Part shown: piece after piece, positions 29,901-38,304 of the stretch
How the letters are laid out: each line of letters starts with the position of its first letter
How positions within the stretch are numbered: the stretch's first letter is position 1
Origin: Carboxylicivirga sediminis
GTDB taxonomy: Bacteria > Bacteroidota > Bacteroidia > Bacteroidales > Marinilabiliaceae
Direction of reading: 5' to 3'
Assembly (NCBI RefSeq): GCF_018156225.1
Contig: NZ_JAGTAR010000003.1
Coordinates: 178,586 to 242,585, forward strand
Length of the DNA stretch: 64,000 bases
The notes under the pieces: generated by a model
What the model was told of the DNA's origin: nothing
The model's input: only the letters and a program-made list of their open reading frames with translations
The model's database searches: none
Position numbers and translations under genes: made by a program

Positions 29901-31173
29901 TAAAGATGGATTCATTAACGACCAGTCGAATAAGAAGTACTGGCAGAAAATTCATGATATTCCTGATGAACGCATCTGGTCAATTAAAAACCAGCTTCGT
30001 AAGCAACTGATTGATTATACTAAGGAACGCTTCCATCGCAACTGGATTCGTCGATATGAGGACCCTAAAAGATTGGTGGAAATAATCGATTCCATTGATG
30101 AGAACACGCTTACGATTGGTTTTGCTCGCCGATTTGCAACTTATAAAAGAGCACATCTGCTGTTTAGCGACATCGAGCGTTTATCGCAAATACTGAACAA
30201 TCCAGACAAACCTGTTCAGTTCATATTTGCAGGTAAAGCACACCCGGCAGATAAAGCAGGTCAGGATTTAATTAAACTGATTGTGGATGTTTCGCGCCGT
30301 CCGGAATTTGTTGGTAAAATCCTCTTCCTCGAAAACTATGATATGGAGCTTGGTCAAAAACTGGTAAAAGGTGTTGACATTTGGATGAATACCCCTACCC
30401 GACCACTGGAAGCCTCCGGCACATCGGGTGAGAAAGCGGTGATGAACGGCGTTATGAACTTCAGTGTGCTTGACGGCTGGTGGCTGGAAGGTTATCGCCA
30501 GGGAGCTGGCTGGGCCCTTACCGATAAACGCACCTATGAAAATCAAGACTTTCAGGATGAGCTGGATGCCCAAACCATCTATTCGATGCTTGAAAACGAT
30601 ATCATACCATTGTTTTATAAGCGTAACGGGCAAAACATTCCCAATGACTGGGTGAAATATATCAAAAATTGTATAGCCGAAATCGCACCGGATTACACCA
30701 CCAAACGCATGATGGATGACTACAAGGAGCGTTTTTACACACCTATGTTTAACCGCGTTAGAAAAATTCGCTTGAACGACTACCAGATGGCAAAAGAACT
30801 AGCTGCGTGGAAACAAAAGGTATTGATGGCGTGGGATAAAATTGATGTGGTTTCGGTGGATGCACCTAGCACACCTAAACATAAATACCTGGCCGGCGAA
30901 GCCTATCATATGGAGGTAGCGCTTGACCTTAAAGAGCTGATTGATGAAAACATTTGTGTTGAACTGGTTATCCGCAACTCAGCCGAGAGTCAGGAAATTG
31001 GCCCTATCACCACCAAACGGTTTAAGCAGGTTCGAAAAGTGGATACACTAGCGTTTTATGAACTCGATTTGGAACTTCAGGATCCAGGTATCTTTGATTT
31101 CGGATTCAGGGTATTTGCCTGCAATGAGTTATTACCTCACCGCCAGGATTTTAACTACGTCAAATGGATTTAA
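26944..31173 (+). CDS. Fusion of GT3-type glycogen synthase and GT35 alpha-glucan phosphorylase
   Basis: Two enzymes in one 1409-residue chain. Residues 1 to about 550 match the eukaryote-type GT3 glycogen synthase: EVSWEVCNKVGGIHTVI near the start and YYEPWGYTPMES with the E-x7-E pair. Residues from about 565 on are a GT35 phosphorylase of the shorter bacterial/archaeal type: SMEYGLSDNLKIYSGGLG and the pyridoxal-phosphate site EASGTSGEKAVMNG, with Lys1164 as the Schiff-base lysine. One domain builds and the other phosphorolyses the same polymer. It is the last gene of the operon and is followed by a strong terminator. Confidence 0.9.
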   Translation: MRMKKIKPTPDFIFEVSWEVCNKVGGIHTVISTKSLSLKETFKDNIIYIGPDFNYKEHSNKEFKEDNNLYPEWKQKAIELGIPIRIGRWKIPGEPLVMLIDFKPLLKNKDAFYAKMWEVYRLESLYGADDYHEPAIFGYAAGQIIESFVKEHFTVREKVVAHFHEWMTGAGCLYIEHHMPEIATIFTTHATMLGRVLASNNEPLYDKLYEFNTKEKTNQYNVSAKCSLEKKAALAADCLTTVSEITSKECNQFYGKPVDVVLPNGFEDDFVPETDSLVASRKTSRELLKNVAEAMLGYQLADDTLFLGTGGRYEFKNKGLDVFLDVLSTINHDRAQERELIAFFFIPADQRGPRKDLIEHLANNKKDTALVTPFITHYLGNIDHDPILNKIKALGFSNQANEKVKVIFVPTYLTGQDGIFNKSYYELLCGLDLSVFPSYYEPWGYTPMESIAFGVPTITTSLAGFGNWVTQIEENGNGGVEVFHRNDSNTDELVHNMAHYIQHFSQRTNDELLGYRENAHRIAQKALWKNFIGYYFKAYELAIKNNMNKGTDKHEIKHLKVAKSNQLQWRKLVVESNLPDELSGLEELSRNLWWCWNYQAIELFKSIDPELWIKVKRNPIVLLKSISSVRLNELENDKDFISRYQSVYKDFKDYIAVKPDENQPQIAYFSMEYGLSDNLKIYSGGLGILAGDYLKEASDSNVNMIAIGFMYKFGYFTQRLSLNGEQLVELNAQKFSFLPIVQVRDEAGVPKTVHFHLEGRTVKALIWEVNVGRIKLYLLDTDTEMNNEQDRVITHQLYGGDWDNRIKQEILLGIGGIRALDELNVEPDLYHCNEGHAALINIERLRQLISDGYSYDEALEIVRASSLFTTHTPVPAGHDTFTPEMIRHYLYYIPEELGISWDKFLALGRANPLDAKEKFSMSNLAAHTSVAMNGVSWLHGKISQEMFNNLYDGYFAEELHIGYVTNGVHYPTWTAKEWRTLYESEFKDGFINDQSNKKYWQKIHDIPDERIWSIKNQLRKQLIDYTKERFHRNWIRRYEDPKRLVEIIDSIDENTLTIGFARRFATYKRAHLLFSDIERLSQILNNPDKPVQFIFAGKAHPADKAGQDLIKLIVDVSRRPEFVGKILFLENYDMELGQKLVKGVDIWMNTPTRPLEASGTSGEKAVMNGVMNFSVLDGWWLEGYRQGAGWALTDKRTYENQDFQDELDAQTIYSMLENDIIPLFYKRNGQNIPNDWVKYIKNCIAEIAPDYTTKRMMDDYKERFYTPMFNRVRKIRLNDYQMAKELAAWKQKVLMAWDKIDVVSVDAPSTPKHKYLAGEAYHMEVALDLKELIDENICVELVIRNSAESQEIGPITTKRFKQVRKVDTLAFYELDLELQDPGIFDFGFRVFACNELLPHRQDFNYVKWI

Positions 31174-31200
31174 CAGCGAAAATTACCTTATAAACGAAAA

Positions 31201-31228
31201 AGGAGTCTGGAAACGGACTCCTTTTTTT
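31201..31228 (+). terminator. Terminator of the glycogen operon
   Basis: AGGAGTCTG (31201-31209) and CGGACTCCT (31214-31222) form a 9-bp stem with a GAAA tetraloop and a run of seven T. Confidence 0.9.
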
Positions 31229-31318
31229 ATATAAAGTTTCAGGGAACATCTTAACTATTCTTCTTACTTAACAGTTGTTACTGTACCTCCATTATTGTTC
31301 GAATATTATTTAGTTAGC

Positions 31319-32530
31319 TTATGAACCCACATGAATTAAACCCAAACTAACTATAAAAGCCACCACTGAAATACACAATCCAATCACAAAAGTAATGTAG
31401 CCCATTCGAAGGTAGGTGTACTTTTTATTCAGAACTCGTCCAAGGTGGTATAAATCACGCGTCAGGCTCTTATACAGGTAGTCTTTGTCTTTCATCAGCT
31501 CGCTTACGCCCCACTCAAAATCCTTTTGTTCCATATTGTGGAAGTTACCAAAGAAAATAAGATTACCGCGCTTATTGCTGACATCATCCCGGGTCATCAG
31601 TCCATGTGTAGTACGGGGGATAGTTGAAACAATGGAGATGATAATGGTGGCTACACTAAAACAGATTAATACCAAAGCCGGAATTAACAAATACGGATTG
31701 TTATCCAACTTTGGAAATAAAGCTGACAATACGATAGAAATAATGATACCATTAACACTAATAAGCGTATTTGCCTTACTGTCCGCTATTTGACTTAACG
31801 ACAGGTGATTGCGAAGGGTCACCCGAAACATCGTTTCAACACCTTTATCAGGCTTTTCCGTTGTTTCCTTCTTCTTCTTTTTCTTTTTTTCGGTATGTTT
31901 AATTAAATCTTCCCTTGTGTTAATCTCAATTTGCGACAATGCCACTAATCGCTCCCGGTTCTTAGCTTTCCCCTTTGTATAGTTTTCTTTGGCATAGACA
32001 GTATAAAACTGCTGCTCATCAAAGAAGACGATACAATCGTCAATCCACTCCATAGGCGACTTATTGGTACGGCTATTTATCTCATCAAACAAATTTAGAA
32101 ACTGAACACGTATATAATCATTGTTTTTCAGGTGTGACAAATCGGCATCTTTAATAATCTGCTCATAGATATTGGCAGGCACATGCCCCAATTGAGTACT
32201 TAAAATCACACGCTCTACTAATTGAATCGATTCCTCAGGATAGTTCTTTCCTTCAAGCACTTCCCGCACGAAGGCTGCCGAACGCTTTTCATGGTCTTCA
32301 ATTTGTTCACAGGCTTTCACGTCATGAAACAATGCCGCCAATTGCAAACTTTCCAACTCCTTAGCGGTTATCTCAGGGGTGGCAGCACCAATTTCACTTA
32401 CCGAATGAAGCACATTGAGTGTATGTTCCCAGTTATGAAAGCTATGTTCGTTCTCCTGATAGTTTTTGATTTGCTCTTCTGCAATTGGCATACATTCAGT
32501 TACCAATATTGTCCATGGCTGCTCTGTCAT
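31319..32530 (-). CDS. HD phosphohydrolase domain fused to a Pycsar-type membrane effector module
   Basis: Residues 1-200 are an HD domain with all metal ligands (His36, His69-Asp70, Asp128 or Asp130). A very lysine-rich linker (about 215) leads to a DUF5706/PycTM-like module: a conserved helix LRNHLSLSQIADSKANTLISVNG, two transmembrane segments (about 255-305), and a third at the C-terminus. PycTM proteins act as membrane-disrupting effectors activated by cCMP or cUMP in Pycsar defence, but no pyrimidine cyclase is here. The start overlaps the ppk1 stop by 4 bp, so a link to polyphosphate or nucleotide signalling is more likely than plain defence. Confidence 0.82.
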   Translation of the reverse strand: MTEQPWTILVTECMPIAEEQIKNYQENEHSFHNWEHTLNVLHSVSEIGAATPEITAKELESLQLAALFHDVKACEQIEDHEKRSAAFVREVLEGKNYPEESIQLVERVILSTQLGHVPANIYEQIIKDADLSHLKNNDYIRVQFLNLFDEINSRTNKSPMEWIDDCIVFFDEQQFYTVYAKENYTKGKAKNRERLVALSQIEINTREDLIKHTEKKKKKKKETTEKPDKGVETMFRVTLRNHLSLSQIADSKANTLISVNGIIISIVLSALFPKLDNNPYLLIPALVLICFSVATIIISIVSTIPRTTHGLMTRDDVSNKRGNLIFFGNFHNMEQKDFEWGVSELMKDKDYLYKSLTRDLYHLGRVLNKKYTYLRMGYITFVIGLCISVVAFIVSLGLIHVGS

Positions 32531-34539
32531 TTTCTTATAGTTTTTGTCTTTTGCAAGTTAGCAACTAACTCATGCATATACTCTTGTGAAGTTAAGCTAT
32601 TATTGCCTTCAACCAACTGATTATCCCCTTCAGAATTTATTATCCGGCCTTTTATCCCATCATTTAACTGATAACTGACTTGCTGAAGCAACAGATTTTG
32701 CACCTCAGCATCCCATATGGGGAACGCGATTTCAATCCGACCCGATAAATTGCGGGTCATCCAATCGGCCGAAGCGAGGTAAGTCTCTCTTTCAGAGAGG
32801 TGATAAATACGTGTGTGTTCCAGGTATTTGTCGATAACACTCACAATTTTCACATTCTTCTTTTGTGCTTTCGATAAGGGACAATAACAGCAGATTCCGC
32901 GCACAACCATTTGAAACTGCACGCCAACATCAGCTGCCTCTCGAATCAAATCTATCATCTCCGGATCTTCAAGGCTATTAAGCTTAACATGCAGAACCTG
33001 TTTCTCACCTGCTACCGCTTTCTCCATTGCACGACGAATGGCTTTCGTCACTTTTTTTCTTAAAGTAAATGGTGCCACCAGCAAATGCTTAAAGTGCGGT
33101 TGATACTGCTCATCTTTTAAAAACTTAAAAACCTCATTTAAGTCTTTTGTGTAACGTTCATCACTGGTTAAAATACCGTGATCGGCATATATCCTGGCTG
33201 TTTTCTCATTTAAATTACCAGTTCCCAGATAGGCATACGATTTTAATATGCCTTTTTCACGCCGTTTAATCAGAAAGGCTTTAGCATGTACTTTCAAATT
33301 GGCGATCCCGTATTTGACAACGGCTCCGGCTTGCTCCAGTCGTTCTCCCCAATAAATATTCGATTCTTCATCGAAACGAGCCAGCACTTCCGAAAATACA
33401 AACACCCGCTTGCCGTTTTTGGCAGCCCGCTCTAATGCCAGGCCTATCTCTGAGGTTTTACTAACCCTATATAAGGTGGTACTTATCTCTTCAACACCAT
33501 CATCTTCAGTAGCGAACTTTAAAAAATCAGTTACATAATTAAACGATTGATACGGATAACTCAAAAACACATCTTCATCAACGATGGTCTGATACCAATC
33601 ACTACTGTTATCCAACTGGCTACATGGCTGTTGTTCTTCAGTTAAGTAGTACAGGTGTGGTTTATCCTCAAACACAGGAAACTCAAAAAAATCGTAATAA
33701 TTGTGATAGGTTCCGCCGGCTATGAGGCTCGACATATCCAGATCGAGCTTTTTGCGTAAGGCATTAATATGCTTAAAGGGAATGTTTTCATTAAATAATA
33801 ATCGACAAGGTAAGCCTGTATCACGCTTCTTGAGGCTTTTCTTAATCTTCTTTACAATGCTTTCGTCTTGCTCTTCATCAATATACAATTCGGCATCACG
33901 CGAAATTTTAAACGCATATGCCTCTGCCCCATGGCCCAATAGTTTGTGAATATTATATCTGAAGATATCATCGACCTGCACTATTTTAGTGTACTGCTTA
34001 TTTTCCTCCAGTGTAATAAATCGCCCCCAGCTGGTGTAATCCATCTCCAGCAGATATTGCCGGTTGTCATCTATAACCAGTTGATATATTGCCTGGTTTT
34101 TAAGATCCAAGGAGGTTTCATTGGTCACTTCAAGTAATTTAAATTCATGTTTAAAGTGCTCATCATAATACTTTTCAATCAGCTGATGGTCAACCGCGTT
34201 AATCTGACCACATAAAAATAAAATTCCTTCGTCGGCTAAGCCCGGCACTATTTCGTTATAAAACAGTTTACCCAAATAGGTTTGCTGTTCGCTTACAATG
34301 GTATTTATCTGTTGTAAAATATACGATGGACGGTAGCCATATTTATTGCGTTTATCGCCCTTATACTTTTGCGCAAAACGATGACTGGCTACCCGCACTT
34401 TGTAAAACTCTTCCAGATTAGACGAGTAAATAGCAACAAACTTCAGGCGCTCCATCAGCGGAACATTTAGTGAGGCAATTTCCTGTAATATGCGGCCATT
34501 AAATGATAACCAACTTAAATCTCTGTCTATGTATTTCAT
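32527..34539 (-). CDS. ppk1: Polyphosphate kinase 1
   Basis: Reversibly moves the gamma phosphate of ATP onto polyphosphate. It has an N-terminal domain starting YIDRDLSWLSFNGRI, the usual PPK1 opening, then a head domain and two phospholipase-D-like C-terminal domains. The autophosphorylated His is His418 in KVHAKAFLIKR, followed by YLGTGNLNEKTARIY. The second conserved His region, EHTRIYHLSE, is near 577. 670 residues is close to the family length. It sits between a GAF protein gene and the HD/PycTM gene in one operon. Confidence 0.95.
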   Translation of the reverse strand: MKYIDRDLSWLSFNGRILQEIASLNVPLMERLKFVAIYSSNLEEFYKVRVASHRFAQKYKGDKRNKYGYRPSYILQQINTIVSEQQTYLGKLFYNEIVPGLADEGILFLCGQINAVDHQLIEKYYDEHFKHEFKLLEVTNETSLDLKNQAIYQLVIDDNRQYLLEMDYTSWGRFITLEENKQYTKIVQVDDIFRYNIHKLLGHGAEAYAFKISRDAELYIDEEQDESIVKKIKKSLKKRDTGLPCRLLFNENIPFKHINALRKKLDLDMSSLIAGGTYHNYYDFFEFPVFEDKPHLYYLTEEQQPCSQLDNSSDWYQTIVDEDVFLSYPYQSFNYVTDFLKFATEDDGVEEISTTLYRVSKTSEIGLALERAAKNGKRVFVFSEVLARFDEESNIYWGERLEQAGAVVKYGIANLKVHAKAFLIKRREKGILKSYAYLGTGNLNEKTARIYADHGILTSDERYTKDLNEVFKFLKDEQYQPHFKHLLVAPFTLRKKVTKAIRRAMEKAVAGEKQVLHVKLNSLEDPEMIDLIREAADVGVQFQMVVRGICCYCPLSKAQKKNVKIVSVIDKYLEHTRIYHLSERETYLASADWMTRNLSGRIEIAFPIWDAEVQNLLLQQVSYQLNDGIKGRIINSEGDNQLVEGNNSLTSQEYMHELVANLQKTKTIRK

Positions 34540-34566
34540 TGATGCTTGAGAGCTGTAGCCAACTTT

Positions 34567-36987
34567 TTATTTCGTAATTACTTCTTCATACGCCTTTGCA
34601 TCTAACAGACCAGTGTTTGTACCTTTGAAATCTACTTCTATTCGCAGAGCTCTTAATCCGGATGCACCTTTTAAATCTTCCAGTTCCAAATCTTCTACCT
34701 TCCGGGTAATATAACCCTGGGCCTTCATAAAATCAAGGAAATGGCGATATTCTGCTATTTCATCGGCATGTGAATACACAATGGCAATTTTCCCCACTTG
34801 GGTTATGCGCTCATTGGAGCCTTTCACCAAGGCTTTATCAATGCGCTTTTTGGTAATTTCATAACGGATGTTGTAAGCCCCAGCGACATCAAATTTCTTC
34901 TCATCCTGCCTGAAGGCAATACTCAGCGGATTTGAGTGGACCAGTATCAATTGAGTAATATCCAGTTTAGTAGGCAATGATGACTGCAGAGATCTGACCT
35001 CGCGCGCTACCTTCACCATTACCAGCAATTGCCACAGCCGCATATTCTTTAGGTAGATATCGCTATATTCCATATCCTTCACCAGCGACTGTCCGATGTA
35101 GGCATTGTATTCTATTCCATCGGTTCGATACTTTTCAAAATAATGCGGATAAACTTTTTGTGCGCTAAGCTGCTCTTTATCGATAATATCGCTCACCTTG
35201 TCGTTGATAAGCGTTAAACTATCTTCAAAATCTTTTCGTTTATCATATATAACGCCCAATTCTGGATCCAGCAAAGCTTCATATCCGGCTATTAATGAGC
35301 CCATCTCGGGGTACCTGCTTTTAAATAAATCTAAAACTGGCTTCACTTCTTTTTTCAGGAAATCAATGATAACTACCTCATCACCCGCCTTAAGGCCCGA
35401 ACCAACTGTTTTTAAATGCCTGCTAATTGTGTAGCGCAAATCATTCATCAATGGCACATCTGCCACCTCTTTGTCATTCTCCAGAATTTGTTTGGCTGCT
35501 TTTAATTGCGTTTCTAAATCCTCACGAATGGCTTCATTACGTTCTAACGATGAACCACGAATATCAGAAGCGCCATAAATAGGTACAACATCTGGAAAAA
35601 CAATGTCTTCGTTCTTCACATTATCAATCGACTCATCATTATTTATCAGTTGCGCAGCGGCCTCTCTGAAGCGCCACTCTACTGTTGGATGAATAGCCGT
35701 ATATTCTTCCTGAATGACAGACCGCACCATATCATTCCAATCTTCCTTTGAACGTTTCATGGCCAAAGCAAATATGGGAAATAAGTCATGAAGCAGCTTT
35801 AATTGAATCATAGTGATACTACCTGGTTTTTTACAACCAAACTCGAGCATGCCCATAATCTCACCTTCATGCAATAAAGGAACAATTGCGTGACTACGGA
35901 TACCGTACTTCAGTAATTTTTCAACAACCACATTCCTCTCAAGTTGCGCAATATCTGAAGTCAATACTATCTGCTTTTTATTAAATGCCTTCTCATACAT
36001 GGTACCCTGATAACTAAAGCAGTCCAATTCTTCACGCGGTATTATTGTATTCCAGATGAACTGCTGATTCAAGTTGGTTTCAAAACCATAATTGGCTGCC
36101 ATACCAAACTCTGCTTCAGGGTTTTCAATTAAGGTTCTGATTTTATCCTTGATTCTCAAATAACCTTCTTTTGACAAGACAGTTTCTTTTTTCAATAAAT
36201 CAGATTTTAGCTTAGAAATCGTGTGGTCACGAGTTACATCATGATACTGGAATTGTATAAAGCCTCTGAATTCAAACTCATCAAGTGGAATTAGTTTATT
36301 CCATAGATCCAAATCATGATCATTATCCAAAAGCACTTTGAGATCTTCAGCCGACAATTCTTTCACTTTCCCTGTTGTTCGTATCTCAAGGAAACGTGAA
36401 TTGAAGCGCTTATTAAAAAACTTAACGATACCTGTGTCTGTATTCGTCATTTTTAAAGTAAAAGGTAAATCAACCGGAATATCCACCTTGTAATAGCGCT
36501 CCAGAATGATAAAATAGGCTTGATATAAGATGGTCACCAACAAAAGATTTTCATCTAATTCCATTTCATCTTCTTTGGCCAGTCCCATAATACGGTTGCC
36601 CTCACCCAAAACTCGCTTAAAGGCACTGGTTGAATAAAATTCACCATCGGGCTCAAATGGTTTCCAGGCTGCACTTAGCTCAAGGTCATCCTGCAAGGGA
36701 TTAAATGCAAAACTCATCAATTGCTTAACCAGTTCCGGGTACTTATCCAGCATAGCCTGTGAAACACTATCAGCTTTTAATTCTGGTGCATGGTCGAGCT
36801 TTTTCAGCAGTTCAACAGCCATATAGCTCATTACATGCGAATGCTCAACACTCATCTTTTCAATTTCTTTTATCAGTAACTGAAAGCTGAGCTTTGTTTT
36901 AAATGGAATATTACACAAGCTGCAGTTTACCTTTATATAATCTTTGTCTATCATCTCCCCAATTTTACACCAAATATCTGCACTCAA
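34567..36987 (-). CDS. Large GAF-domain protein of unknown role
   Basis: 806 residues with a GAF-like sensory domain at roughly 290-420 (SYQGTMYEK, then GIRSHAIVPLLHEGEIMGMLEFG, a typical GAF beta strand and loop). The rest is mainly helical, with no kinase, cyclase or output domain that I recognise. The N-terminal 44 residues may be longer than the real protein, since internal Met codons at 36951 and 36855 are alternative starts. It is the first gene of the operon with ppk1, so it may sense a condition that controls polyphosphate. Confidence 0.72.
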   Translation of the reverse strand: MSADIWCKIGEMIDKDYIKVNCSLCNIPFKTKLSFQLLIKEIEKMSVEHSHVMSYMAVELLKKLDHAPELKADSVSQAMLDKYPELVKQLMSFAFNPLQDDLELSAAWKPFEPDGEFYSTSAFKRVLGEGNRIMGLAKEDEMELDENLLLVTILYQAYFIILERYYKVDIPVDLPFTLKMTNTDTGIVKFFNKRFNSRFLEIRTTGKVKELSAEDLKVLLDNDHDLDLWNKLIPLDEFEFRGFIQFQYHDVTRDHTISKLKSDLLKKETVLSKEGYLRIKDKIRTLIENPEAEFGMAANYGFETNLNQQFIWNTIIPREELDCFSYQGTMYEKAFNKKQIVLTSDIAQLERNVVVEKLLKYGIRSHAIVPLLHEGEIMGMLEFGCKKPGSITMIQLKLLHDLFPIFALAMKRSKEDWNDMVRSVIQEEYTAIHPTVEWRFREAAAQLINNDESIDNVKNEDIVFPDVVPIYGASDIRGSSLERNEAIREDLETQLKAAKQILENDKEVADVPLMNDLRYTISRHLKTVGSGLKAGDEVVIIDFLKKEVKPVLDLFKSRYPEMGSLIAGYEALLDPELGVIYDKRKDFEDSLTLINDKVSDIIDKEQLSAQKVYPHYFEKYRTDGIEYNAYIGQSLVKDMEYSDIYLKNMRLWQLLVMVKVAREVRSLQSSLPTKLDITQLILVHSNPLSIAFRQDEKKFDVAGAYNIRYEITKKRIDKALVKGSNERITQVGKIAIVYSHADEIAEYRHFLDFMKAQGYITRKVEDLELEDLKGASGLRALRIEVDFKGTNTGLLDAKAYEEVITK

Positions 36988-37181
36988 ACAAACCTTTTCA
37001 ACTAAATATGTATAAAACAGTTAAATGCTTGATTAAAACCTAATCTTTAGACAATAAAACAGTTAATACCTTTAATTAGTTGACTGCCCACTTGATATAT
37101 TACACTAATTGCTTTGGTTATAAACAGTCGTTTCCTGCATCACAAAAACGTTAGCATTTCAGTTAATTTAAGCCTATTTAC

Positions 37182-37189
37182 TATCTTTG
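37182..37189 (+). promoter_or_regulatory. -7 promoter element of the menFDB operon
   Basis: TATCTTTG fits TAnnTTTG. The implied transcript starts close to the GTG start codon at 37212, leaving a very short leader. Confidence 0.5.
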
Positions 37190-37211
37190 GTGGCTGATAT
37201 AAAGTTGGGAT

Positions 37212-38291
37212 GTGAAAAAAGAACTAGAAGCAGTTATTGACCAGGAGGAGTTTGACTCCATCGTGCTATATCGCTTACCAAATCAGGCTACTTGCCATAT
37301 TTTACTGGGTACAAGCGAGAAAGTAATCAATGGCATCAATAGTCTTCACCTTAAAAGTGACGGTTTTGTGTTTGAACCCTTTGATAATACAACATCAAGT
37401 GGGTTATTTATTGATAACCTCTTTGAAGCCACCTTCGAGAAACTATCCAGTGCGCATAAGGCGTTAATCAGTCCGCTTTTTAATATAGCCCCATCTACTG
37501 AGGCTATATATGAAGATACTTATGAGACCTATCAGCGGCACTTCAACACCATGCATCAGGCTCTTAAAGATGGAAAGCTATCAAAGGTTATACTGTCGCG
37601 CGCACTTAAAGGACCAGCCGTTCAGAACAACCAGGTTCCGGACATTTTTGAAACCCTAACTGAAAAGTATCCGCACGCTTTTGTGTACGCCATCAGCACA
37701 CCCTCTGGTGGTACCTGGATGGGTGCCGGACCTGAATTATTGCTGAAACATAACAATACCCAACTATCAACCGTTTCTTTGGCAGGTACACTTCCCAACA
37801 ACGACCAGTTTAAATGGACAGCCAAAGAAATAACCGAACAGCAACTGGTAACCGAATACATCGAAAACGTGCTGGTTCATCATCAGGCCGATAACATTGA
37901 ATACAGCAATGCTGAGACCATAAGCGCAGGTCAAGTAAAACACCTGCGTACAAATTTTCATTTTGAGATGGGTGAAATCAACGGTAACCATGTGGGACTG
38001 TTATATGATTTGCATCCTACCCCAGCTGTATGCGGGCTGCCCAAAGAACATGCTTACCAGTTGATTATTAACACCGAAGAACACGATCGCCAATACTATT
38101 CGGGGTTTCTGGGCCCCATTAAAGATGGCAATTATGAGTTTTACGTTAATATTCGTTGCCTAAAACTAACCAATAAGGAGTCAGTTCTTTATATAGGCGG
38201 AGGACTGACCCCCGAAAGTGAAGCCGAAAAAGAGTGGCAAGAAACAGCTCTTAAAGCACAAACACTCTTGTCGGTTTTAAAAAATATTTAA
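37212..38291 (+). CDS. menF: Isochorismate synthase
   Basis: Chorismate-utilising enzyme that makes isochorismate, the entry to menaquinone. The family core is present: KVILSRALKG, GTWMGAGPELLL, SLAGTLPNND, THPTPAVCG-like DLHPTPAVCGLPK and the C-terminal GGGLTPESEAEKEWQET metal-binding segment. At 359 residues it is a short form. The start codon is GTG. It lies 13 bp ahead of menD, which confirms the pathway rather than siderophore synthesis. Confidence 0.92.
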   Translation: MKKELEAVIDQEEFDSIVLYRLPNQATCHILLGTSEKVINGINSLHLKSDGFVFEPFDNTTSSGLFIDNLFEATFEKLSSAHKALISPLFNIAPSTEAIYEDTYETYQRHFNTMHQALKDGKLSKVILSRALKGPAVQNNQVPDIFETLTEKYPHAFVYAISTPSGGTWMGAGPELLLKHNNTQLSTVSLAGTLPNNDQFKWTAKEITEQQLVTEYIENVLVHHQADNIEYSNAETISAGQVKHLRTNFHFEMGEINGNHVGLLYDLHPTPAVCGLPKEHAYQLIINTEEHDRQYYSGFLGPIKDGNYEFYVNIRCLKLTNKESVLYIGGGLTPESEAEKEWQETALKAQTLLSVLKNI

Positions 38292-38304
38292 CCTTTGTAT
38301 ACTT

